NCBI GenBank assembly: GCA_003168335.1
Contig: PMSM01000010.1
Coordinates: 843,588-907,587, forward strand
DNA: 64,000 nucleotides
Direction of reading: 5' to 3'
Source: Blastocatellia bacterium
GTDB lineage: Bacteria; Acidobacteriota; Blastocatellia; Pyrinomonadales; Pyrinomonadaceae
Positions within the stretch are counted from its first letter, which is position 1. Each line of letters opens with the position of its first letter. Shown piece by piece: positions 17,040-23,763 of the stretch. The notes beneath the pieces were generated by a model, which saw only the letters and a list, made by a program, of their open reading frames with translations, did no database searches and was not told the origin of the DNA. The position numbers were made by a program, and so were the translations under genes.

Positions 17040-18068
17040 TCAGGGATTACTCCCGGTCAGTATCAAACCTGTCTTTTCATCCAGCCCAAACATTAGATTC
17101 ATGTTCTGCACTGCCTGGCCCGCAGCGCCTTTGACCAAATTATCGATCGCGGTAAAGACCACCAGTTGCCGGCCGCGCGCGGCGAACCCGATGTCGCAGA
17201 AGTTCGTCGTCTTGACCCAGTTGATATCCGGGCTGCCTTCAACCAGACGCACAAAGAACGAATCGCGATAAAACTCAGCGAACATTGCGCGCGCGTCGGC
17301 AGCGCTGATCTCATTCTTGGTTTCCATGTAGATCGATGCAAAGATGCCACGCGCAACGGGCAGCGAATGCGTCATAAAGATGAGCTCGTTGTTCCATTCG
17401 CCGACGCTCTTCAGTTCCTGTTCGATCTCAGGCACGTGCTGATGGGTGAAAGGCTTGTAAGCGTAGAACGAATTACTTCGCTGCGGATGGTGCGTGTTGG
17501 CCGCGGCCCTGGCGCCGGAACCTGACGAGCCGGTCTTGGCGTCGACGATCACGCGGCCACTCAACAGATTGTTTGCGACCAGCGGCGCCAGGCCAAGCAA
17601 GGTAGCGGTCGCAAAGCAACCGGGATTCGCGATGCAGCGGGCGGCCTTAATCACCTCGCGATTTGTTTCCGTCAAGCCATAAACAAACTGCGCCTGGGCA
17701 TCCATCGCTGTGTGCTCGCGGCCGTAGTGTTGTGCGAATGCGCCGCTGTCGCTGAGACGAAAGTCGCCGGAAAGATCGATTACTTTCAAGTTTGACGGCA
17801 GTCTGGGCGCCAACTCCAGCGCCTGACCATGCGGCAGGGCAAAGAATACACAATCGAGGGCCGCCAAGTTCTCCAGGTCCGCCGGCGCCTTCGTGAATCG
17901 CAGATCAGTCAGACCGAGAAGATTACGATGGACTTCACTGACGGCTTTGCCGGCGTGCTCGTTCGCGGTGACAAAACTGATTTCGACATTCGGATGCAGC
18001 AGCAGAATGCGCAGCAGTTCGGAACCGCCATAGCCTGATCCTCCGAAGATTGCAGCCTTGAGTTTCAT
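17040..18068 (-). CDS. argC: N-acetyl-gamma-glutamyl-phosphate reductase
   Basis: NADPH-dependent reduction of acetylglutamyl phosphate to the semialdehyde, the third step of arginine synthesis. From the ATG at 18068: an N-terminal dinucleotide fold (AAIFGGSGYGGSELLRIL), the segment DLSGDFRLSD, the catalytic cysteine in IANPGCFATA (about residue 146), and the C-terminal substrate-binding domain (SYAYKPFTHQH-like: SFYAYKPFTHQHVPEIEQEL). The open frame continues 41 codons upstream, but only through a palindromic element, so that extension is rejected. The length of 342 aa is standard. It lies between the unknown P-loop gene and argD on the same strand. Confidence 0.95.
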   Translation of the reverse strand: MKLKAAIFGGSGYGGSELLRILLLHPNVEISFVTANEHAGKAVSEVHRNLLGLTDLRFTKAPADLENLAALDCVFFALPHGQALELAPRLPSNLKVIDLSGDFRLSDSGAFAQHYGREHTAMDAQAQFVYGLTETNREVIKAARCIANPGCFATATLLGLAPLVANNLLSGRVIVDAKTGSSGSGARAAANTHHPQRSNSFYAYKPFTHQHVPEIEQELKSVGEWNNELIFMTHSLPVARGIFASIYMETKNEISAADARAMFAEFYRDSFFVRLVEGSPDINWVKTTNFCDIGFAARGRQLVVFTAIDNLVKGAAGQAVQNMNLMFGLDEKTGLILTGSNP

Positions 18069-18102
18069 GTTTTGGGTTTCAGCAGGTCCTTTGGTACCTG
18101 GT

Positions 18103-18327
18103 CTCAGCGCCAAAGGCGCGAAATGTAATAGCCTGGGCCATCGGCCCCGGCGGGACCGGTTAAGGTTCTGAGCGCTGAAAGCGCGAATCATATTTTTGAG
18201 TCAGTGCATCACAGCTATTTTCTACCGACACTTCCTATTCGCGCTTTCAGCGCTTCCAAGACATTTCATGGAACCTTAACCTGGGGCGTTGCCCCAGGCT
18301 GTTACATTTCGCGCCAAAGGCGCTGAG
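18103..18327. repeat. Large nested palindrome, 'cgcgaaatgtaatagcctgggc' family (copy 1)
   Basis: About 225 nt. Outer arms are CTCAGCGCCAAAGGCGCGAA and TTTCGCGCCAAAGGCGCTGAG; the next layer is AGCCTGGGCCATCGGCCCC / GGGGCGTTGCCCCAGGCT; the inner layer is AGCGCTGAAAGCGCGAAT / ATTCGCGCTTTCAGCGCT. The gap between argC and the P-loop gene (about 307 nt) consists essentially of this element, and no gene is seen in it. Copies: 51083-51323, 58747-58971. Confidence 0.9.
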
Positions 18328-18374
18328 ACTCCGGAGCTTTTACTCGCTTGCGCGCTCCCGGTTCTGTAAATGTC

Positions 18375-19448
18375 TCATCTCAAGCCACGCCCCGCGAGCT
18401 CGAAACTCGAAACTTTCTCTTTAACAATCTCGAACAACTTCCCGCCGTTTCGTCGCGCGTTGCCGGCGGGCACTCTGAACTCACGCTCGACGAATTCTTC
18501 CCCCATCTTCGAATCAGTCACCGAGCCAGCGATCAAATCGACCGCAATACCACGCCGCCGAAACAACTCGATCCCGCCCCACGCCCCGACGTAATCCGAC
18601 GCGCAGAAAACCAGGGCCGTCATCGCGGCGCGAAATTCGGCATCTTCAAAAATCGATTCGACTGAATAGCCGCCGAGGATGCCATCGCCAAGCTCGATCA
18701 CGATCAGATCCGGCGCGCTTTCATTCAGCCGCGCGATGATTGCCCGGGCCACCGGGGCCAGGTCGCCCGCGCCCACGGTCGAAGGCAAGCCGCAATCAAG
18801 AAAGCTCGCAGTCGCAATCGCGCCGTGGTCGGCCATGTTGAGCGTGTCGCGCAGGCAAGCAATGCCCGACAATTTTGCCCCGGCCACACGCAAGCCGGCG
18901 CGCGTTCCCTGTTGAATGATTTCGGTCGCCGCGTAAGTCTTGCCGCTGTTCATGCACGCCCCGGCGATCACCACCAACGGCGCCGTTGCGCCCAAACTTT
19001 CGCGCGGCGGCAAAGCCGCGTCGGCAATATTTCTTACCGCACCTTGATCGTCACAGGCGAGGCCGATCACCTCAACCTTGATCGCGTCATTGAGACTGGA
19101 ATGATGACCACTGCAACTTCCGATGACGCCGCCAAGGTTTAGTAGATGTAGTTCATCGCCCGCGGCCACCGAAGCCGGAACATCACCCACGAAACCCTTC
19201 AGTGCGCGACGCCTACCCAGCACGCCCACCAACACGTCGCCCGGATTAACTTTCGCCAGCCGCCCAGTCGGCAATTCCAGCATGTTGTAGGTCGCGTTGT
19301 CCGTTAGTACTCGCACTACCACCACGTCGCCCGCGCGGGGCACGTCGCAGTCGCCAGTCACCGCTAACACTCGCGATAGATGCAACGGCGAGGTGGCGGA
19401 TCCTATCTTGTCTACCTCGACGTCATCGGGTCTTGGTTTTGTTTCCAT
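18375..19448 (-). CDS. P-loop NTPase of unknown function embedded in the arg operon
   Basis: Not recognised with certainty. Residues ~1-135 form a beta-rich, probably binding domain (LTDNATYNMLELPTGRLAKV; a GSCSGHHSS segment near 125). The rest is a Rossmann-like P-loop domain with Walker A GACMNSGKT (about 163-171), followed by AGAKLSGIACLRDTLNM and a Walker B-like stretch DLIVIELGDGILGG. That order recalls the MobB/CobB/dethiobiotin-synthetase superclass or DUF1611-type proteins. The start at 19448 has GAGAAAG upstream; an 11-codon extension would start inside a repeat. It lies between argG and argC in the same orientation, so a role tied to arginine or acetylglutamate metabolism is an inference from position only. 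Confidence 0.75.
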   Translation of the reverse strand: METKPRPDDVEVDKIGSATSPLHLSRVLAVTGDCDVPRAGDVVVVRVLTDNATYNMLELPTGRLAKVNPGDVLVGVLGRRRALKGFVGDVPASVAAGDELHLLNLGGVIGSCSGHHSSLNDAIKVEVIGLACDDQGAVRNIADAALPPRESLGATAPLVVIAGACMNSGKTYAATEIIQQGTRAGLRVAGAKLSGIACLRDTLNMADHGAIATASFLDCGLPSTVGAGDLAPVARAIIARLNESAPDLIVIELGDGILGGYSVESIFEDAEFRAAMTALVFCASDYVGAWGGIELFRRRGIAVDLIAGSVTDSKMGEEFVEREFRVPAGNARRNGGKLFEIVKEKVSSFELAGRGLR

Positions 19449-19457
19449 TTCTTTCTC

Positions 19458-19523
19458 GTTTAGAGGCGGGCTGCCCGCCAACGTGTTTCTGCAACTTCAA
19501 CGGGCGGTAGCCCGCCGCTAAAC
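19458..19523. repeat. Palindromic element, 'gtttagaggcgggctgcccgcc' family (copy 1)
   Basis: GTTTAGAGGCGGGCTGCCCG ... CGGGCGGTAGCCCGCCGCTAAAC. Its right terminus, read on the minus strand as GTTTAGCGGCGGG, contains the TAG that ends argG. Relatives: 21249-21300, 26505-26568, 40598-40664. Confidence 0.9.
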
Positions 19524-20717
19524 TTGTCTGCGCAGCCTGAGTCGCAATGCGTTCAGTTTGATGAATCCTTCCGCATCGCGTGGGTTGTAAACAGTGTCCG
19601 CTTCAAACGTCGCGATGCGCTCGTCGTAAAGCGAATTCGGCGATCGGCGGCCGACGACAATCACGTTGCCGCGATACAATTTCAGACGCACATCACCCGT
19701 GACCGGCTTTTGCATTTCATCGATCATCAGGCGCATCAGATCGAATTCCGGCGCGAACCAGAATCCGTAATAAACGCTTTCGGCAAACTTCACCCCGAGC
19801 GAATCCCGCAAGCGAACTACTTCCCGATCAAGCGTGATCGACTCTAAAGCACGGTGCGCCGATTGCAGAATAGTTACGCCGGGAGTCTCGTAGACACCGC
19901 GCGATTTCATCCCCACAAAACGGTTCTCGACCAAATCGACTCGCCCAATCCCATGCTCACCGCCAATTTCATTGAGCTTTGAAAGCAGCATCACCGGATC
20001 CATCTGCTCGCCGTCAACCGACACGGGTTCACCATGGGCGAATCCGATTTCGAGGTATTGAGCTTCGCCTCTGGAGTTCTCGGGCGAACGCGTCAGCTGA
20101 AAAATATTCTCAGGCGGCTCAGCCCAGGGGTCTTCCAGAATTCCGCCTTCGTACGACACGTGCATCAGGTTGCGATCGGTTGAATAGGGTTTGTCGATCG
20201 TCGCGCTCACCGGAATTCCGTGGGCTTCGGCATAGGCAATCAGATCAGTGCGCCCCTTGAACTCCCAATCACGCCACGGCGCGATCACCTTGATGTCCGG
20301 TTGCAGAGCGTAGTAAGTCAGCTCAAAACGAACCTGGTCGTTTCCCTTCCCCGTAGAGCCATGCGCTACCGCGTCGGCATTCTCGCGACGGGCGATTTCG
20401 ATTTGCCGTTTCGCGATCACCGGCCGCGCCAGCGACGTGCCCATCAAATAAACTCCTTCATAAAGCGCGTTGGCCTTTACCGCCGTCCAGACATAATCGC
20501 GGACGAACTCTTCGCGCAGGTCTTCGATGTAGAGTTTCGACGCGCCGGTCGCTTTCGCCTTTTCGTCGAGCCCGTCCATCTCTGCACCCTGGCCAACGTC
20601 GGCGCAATAACAAACCACCTCGCACTGGTATTGTTCTTTCAACCAGTGAAGCATTACCGACGTGTCGAGTCCGCCGGAGTAGGCCAGGACAATTTTCTTG
20701 ATTCCTTTGTCAGTCAT
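19518..20717 (-). CDS. argG: Argininosuccinate synthase
   Basis: Joins citrulline and aspartate with ATP to make argininosuccinate. N-type ATP pyrophosphatase motif [10 protein letters not shown] at residues 12-21. Also visible: the segment [15 protein letters not shown] (about 116-130) that binds citrulline and aspartate, the [19 protein letters not shown] loop, and a C-terminal tail with [10 protein letters not shown]. The length of 399 aa is normal. Its TAG stop lies inside the terminal GTTTAG of the palindromic element at 19458-19523, so the last codons may have been shaped by element insertion. Upstream, an 83-nt palindromic element separates it from argR. It belongs to the argR-argG leftward operon. 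Confidence 0.97.
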   Translation of the reverse strand: MTDKGIKKIVLAYSGGLDTSVMLHWLKEQYQCEVVCYCADVGQGAEMDGLDEKAKATGASKLYIEDLREEFVRDYVWTAVKANALYEGVYLMGTSLARPVIAKRQIEIARRENADAVAHGSTGKGNDQVRFELTYYALQPDIKVIAPWRDWEFKGRTDLIAYAEAHGIPVSATIDKPYSTDRNLMHVSYEGGILEDPWAEPPENIFQLTRSPENSRGEAQYLEIGFAHGEPVSVDGEQMDPVMLLSKLNEIGGEHGIGRVDLVENRFVGMKSRGVYETPGVTILQSAHRALESITLDREVVRLRDSLGVKFAESVYYGFWFAPEFDLMRLMIDEMQKPVTGDVRLKLYRGNVIVVGRRSPNSLYDERIATFEADTVYNPRDAEGFIKLNALRLRLRRQV

Positions 20718-20736
20718 TATTCACAAGCGCCCATTA

Positions 20737-20819
20737 ATGTCCGACAAACTTCAGTTTGTCGTTGTCAACCGCGTCGAGTCTCGTTGGCGATCAGCGACAA
20801 ACTGAAGTTTGTCGGACAT
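20737..20819. repeat. Palindromic element, 'gtccgacaaacttcagtttgtcg' family (copy 2)
   Basis: The arms ATGTCCGACAAACTTCAGTT... and ...AACTGAAGTTTGTCGGACAT are perfect complements over 24 nt. It occupies the whole argR-argG gap and ends on the first base of the argR stop codon region. Confidence 0.9.
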
Positions 20820-21235
20820 CATCCAAACAACTCCCAAATCTTTTTAGTCGCGCCGCGCTGCGACTTTTGATCACGGGCCGCAATAAAGATCGTGTCTTCG
20901 CCCGCCAACGTACCGACGATCTCAGGAATCGCCGCATCATCGATCTCCACGGCGACAGCGGAAGCCCGGCCCGGGAGACACTTCGCGACGATCAGGACGT
21001 CGCCGGCGATATCGAGACTCAACAACCCGCGCGCGGAATCTCCGTTTGCATGTGGCAGCGCGTACGAGCCGTGATGCTTGACCACACCCAACTCTTCAAG
21101 ATCGCGGGACAGGCTGGACTGAGTAGCCGGCACTCCCGCGCGCTCCAGATGAGCCCGCAGTGCTTCCTGAGTTCCAATCCGCTTCGCGCGAATCAGGTTA
21201 AGAAGTTTCTTTTGCCGCTCTCGTTTCACCATCAC
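20819..21235 (-). CDS. argR: Arginine repressor ArgR
   Basis: Arginine-dependent regulator of arginine synthesis; hexameric DNA-binding protein in this family. Winged helix at the N-terminus with the recognition segment ATQSSLSRDLEELGVVK (about residues 37-53). The C-terminal hexamerisation/arginine-binding domain includes AGEDTIFIAARD, corresponding to the family's GDDT-type arginine-binding motif. The length of 138 aa is slightly short but complete. It is the first gene of the leftward arg operon and divergent from argH. The intergenic region at 21324-21406 holds ARG-box-like inverted repeats on top of both promoters, consistent with autoregulation. Confidence 0.94.
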   Translation of the reverse strand: MMVKRERQKKLLNLIRAKRIGTQEALRAHLERAGVPATQSSLSRDLEELGVVKHHGSYALPHANGDSARGLLSLDIAGDVLIVAKCLPGRASAVAVEIDDAAIPEIVGTLAGEDTIFIAARDQKSQRGATKKIWELFG

Positions 21236-21248
21236 ATATCATCCAAAC

Positions 21249-21300
21249 GTTTAGAAGCGGGCTACCGCCCGCTTGGTCGGGCAGTAGCCCGACTCTAAAC
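21249..21300. repeat. Hybrid palindromic element in the argR leader
   Basis: GTTTAGAAGCGGGCTACCGC ... GTAGCCCGACTCTAAAC. The left half is the GCGGGCTACCGCCCGC hairpin and the right half is the TCGGGCAGTAGCCCGA hairpin found in the 9156-9232 family. It appears to be a chimera of two element families with GTTTAG/CTAAAC ends. Confidence 0.85.
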
Positions 21301-21323
21301 CACTCAATAAATCAGACGCACAG

Positions 21324-21406
21324 AAATGCATCACAGTTGCATTTTCTCCGCATAGATGCATAAAATAGCGCTGGTTATGCAGTTTCGTCAAGCGTAAATT
21401 GCATAA
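21324..21406. promoter_or_regulatory. Divergent argR/argH control region with ARG-box-like operators
   Basis: Inverted repeats: AAATGCA (21324-21330) / TGCATTT (21338-21344) with a 7-nt spacer, TGCATAA (21357-21363) / TTATGCA (21375-21381), and another TTGCATAA at 21399-21406. Promoter candidates: rightward TTGCAT (21337-21342), 18 nt, TAAAAT (21361-21366) for argH; leftward TTGACG (complement of 21386-21391), 18 nt, TATTTT (complement of 21362-21367) for argR. The two -10 boxes overlap, so one repressor could control both directions. Confidence 0.65.
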
Positions 21407-21487
21407 TCCCGAGTTCACGCTGGCTGCCGCGGTAAGGTTTGCGGCACAATGCACTGGCTATCCAACCAGGAAGCAACCAGAAAAATA

Positions 21488-22903
21488 ATGAGCGATAAGC
21501 TAAATAGGAATCTCTGGGGCGGACGGTTCAAAGGCGAAGCAGACCCGGGTTTTGCCGAGCTCAATCGGAGTTTTGGTTTCGACCGCCGGCTGTTCGAAGT
21601 TGACGTCCGAGCAAGCATTGCTCATTGCGATGGCCTGGCCGGCGCGAGCGTCTTGACGACCGACGAAGCAGAGAAGATCAAGTCGGCCCTCGCAAGCATC
21701 CTCGAACACGGCCGCGTTAATGCCGGCTACTTCGACGAGCTGTCCGCCGAAGATGTGCATTCATTCGTCGAGGCGCGTCTGATAGAAATGATTGGCGACC
21801 TGGGCCGCAAGCTGCACACCGGACGGAGCCGCAACGATCAGGTCGCCACGGATTTGCGTCTCTGGCTGAGCGAGGAAATTGACCGGCTCGCGCTGGCGCT
21901 GCGCCGCACGCAGCAAGCCGTCCTCGATCTCGCCGAAGCGAATGCCGATGCGGTGATGCCCGGATACACGCACTTGCAACGCGCCCAGCCGGTCTTGTTT
22001 GCCCACTGGTGCCTGGCTTATTTCGAGATGCTGGCGCGCGATCGCGAACGACTTGCCGAGGTGCGCGCACGGGTCAATGTATTGCCCCTGGGCGCGGCGG
22101 CACTCGCCGGCACTTCATACCCGATCGATCGCGATGCCGTAGCGCGGTCGCTGGGCTTCGCCGCGGTTTCGCGCAACAGTCTGGACGCTGTCAGCGATCG
22201 GGATTTCTGTGTCGAGTTCGCCGGAGCCGCGTCGCTTATCATGTTGCACCTCTCTCGGCTCGCCGAAGATGTCATTCTCTATTCGACAACTGAGTTTGGC
22301 TTCTTTGAACTGAGTGATGCAATCGCCACCGGATCGAGTCTGATGCCGCAGAAGAAGAACCCTGATTCCATGGAGCTGGTGCGCGGGAAAGCCGGGCGCG
22401 TGTTCGGGCATCTCACGGCGTTGCTCGCGATGATGAAAGGTCTGCCGCTCGCCTACAACAAAGACATGCAGGAGGACAAGGAAGCAGTCTTTGACACTGT
22501 CGACACGTTGAGAGCGTGCCTGGACGTGACTGCCACCGTATTGGCCAACATCCATTTGAATGAAACGAGAATGCGCGCTGCTGCCGCGCAAGGTTATCTG
22601 AACGCGACCGAGCTGGCAGATTATCTGGCGCGCAAAGGCATGCCTTTTCGCGCCGCGCATGAAACTGTTGGTCGCATTGTGATGCAGGCGATCGAGCGCA
22701 ACGTGGAGTTGAATGATCTATCGCTCGACGATCTCAAGTCTTTCTCGCCGTTGATCGAGCAAGATGTTTTCCGGTCCTTATCATTGGAACAGACTCTGGC
22801 GACGAAATCACAGACCGGAGGCACTGCCCCTGAGAGTGTTGCCGATGAGCTAATTTCAGCCCGAACCAGGTGTAATACCGGCAGCCAGTTTGAAGTGCCG
22901 TAG
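21488..22903 (+). CDS. argH: Argininosuccinate lyase
   Basis: Cleaves argininosuccinate to arginine and fumarate, the last step of the pathway; fumarase/aspartase superfamily. Seen: N-terminal NLWGGRFKGEADPGFAELN, the HTGRSRNDQVATD segment (about residues 102-114), the superfamily signature GSSLMPQKKNPDSMEL (about 278-293) with its catalytic serine loop, and the C-terminal domain. Start at 21488 (MSDKLNRNLWG) chosen on family length; an ATG 13 codons upstream is possible. The length of 471 aa is typical. Divergently transcribed from the argR operon through the shared control region. The C-terminal tail after LISARTRCNTGSQ is short and ordinary. Confidence 0.95.
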   Translation: MSDKLNRNLWGGRFKGEADPGFAELNRSFGFDRRLFEVDVRASIAHCDGLAGASVLTTDEAEKIKSALASILEHGRVNAGYFDELSAEDVHSFVEARLIEMIGDLGRKLHTGRSRNDQVATDLRLWLSEEIDRLALALRRTQQAVLDLAEANADAVMPGYTHLQRAQPVLFAHWCLAYFEMLARDRERLAEVRARVNVLPLGAAALAGTSYPIDRDAVARSLGFAAVSRNSLDAVSDRDFCVEFAGAASLIMLHLSRLAEDVILYSTTEFGFFELSDAIATGSSLMPQKKNPDSMELVRGKAGRVFGHLTALLAMMKGLPLAYNKDMQEDKEAVFDTVDTLRACLDVTATVLANIHLNETRMRAAAAQGYLNATELADYLARKGMPFRAAHETVGRIVMQAIERNVELNDLSLDDLKSFSPLIEQDVFRSLSLEQTLATKSQTGGTAPESVADELISARTRCNTGSQFEVP

Positions 22904-23033
22904 GCACGAAATATTTATAGAATCAGGCGAATCCTTGAATGGCCCTGCGCGGAGCGAGATAGTCAGACTATCTCGTTCCGCGCAATCCCTATTTAGGCCT
23001 TCCGTGCTATAAATATTTCGCCGCTAACGCGGC
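22897..23033. repeat. Nested palindrome between argH and the endonuclease gene
   Basis: Outer arms GAAATATTTATAG / CTATAAATATTTC. An inner 37-nt hairpin (22947-22983) has about 17 paired bases with one mismatch (GCGCGGAGCGAGATAGT / ACTATCTCGTTCCGCGC). The arms are AT-rich unlike the other elements, and no further copy is in the window. Confidence 0.85.
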
Positions 23034-23065
23034 TGATATCTGCGCCCTACGTCGACCAACTTCAA

Positions 23066-23755
23066 ATGGGAATCCTGATTACCTCGCAAGCACTCGATCG
23101 CAAAGAAGCTGTGCGTCGCATCAACCTCCTCGCGGGAAGAGATCTGCGGCCGATGGCTGACGAGTATCGGATTCCGGTCTGGAAGAATGGCCATGAAAAC
23201 AAAGGCTGGGCCGGTTTAGTCATCGAGCATTACCTCGGTTTGCCGCAAAACTCGCGACAGGCGCCCGACTTTGGCACCTGGGAGCTGAAGGTGGTGCCGC
23301 TGCGCCAGGACGCTGACGGGAACTTGCGAGTCAAAGAGTCAATGGCCATCACGATGTTGGAGCCGGCGGAAGTGCTCGCGAACAACTTCGAGGACAGTCA
23401 TCTTTATGACAAGCTCAGAAGCATGGTGGTGGTCAGCCGGGTTTACGAAAGCACTCAAGAGCTGCGTTCGATCCTGCACGCCGCCGCGGAATTCGATCTC
23501 GACAAGCCGAAAATCCAAGCGCAAGTAAAAGATGACTACGAAGTTATCCGGGCGCAGATTCGCCTGCGGGGGATTGACTCGGTCACGGGAGATTTGGGAA
23601 AACTAGTACAGGCCCGTACGAAGGGGCGCGGCCACGGCAGCACCACGCGGGCATTCTACGCGCGCACGATATTTGTTGCTCATATTTTGAATTTGCAAAA
23701 GCTGGCTTCGATGCCGCGGGTTTTACCGGGAGAGGCCGACGTCGAATTCGTTTGA
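23066..23755 (+). CDS. Stand-alone MutH/Sau3AI-like endonuclease
   Basis: Predicted DNA endonuclease of the MutH/Sau3AI branch of the PD-(D/E)xK fold. Residues match MutH's active set: E54 in GWAGLVIEHYLG (MutH E56), D68 in APDFG (D70), E73-x-K75 in WELKVVPL (E77-x-K79, though spacing after the Asp is 4 rather than 6), and K117 in YDKLRSMVVV (K116). A basic, glycine-rich stretch GRGHGSTTRAFYAR (about 187-200) resembles the DNA-binding end of MutH. The length of 229 aa fits a single MutH-type domain; Sau3AI has two. No methyltransferase or MutS/MutL lies nearby. The next gene begins 8 nt after its stop, so the two are almost certainly cotranscribed. Confidence 0.8.
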   Translation: MGILITSQALDRKEAVRRINLLAGRDLRPMADEYRIPVWKNGHENKGWAGLVIEHYLGLPQNSRQAPDFGTWELKVVPLRQDADGNLRVKESMAITMLEPAEVLANNFEDSHLYDKLRSMVVVSRVYESTQELRSILHAAAEFDLDKPKIQAQVKDDYEVIRAQIRLRGIDSVTGDLGKLVQARTKGRGHGSTTRAFYARTIFVAHILNLQKLASMPRVLPGEADVEFV

Positions 23756-23763
23756 GAACCCCG

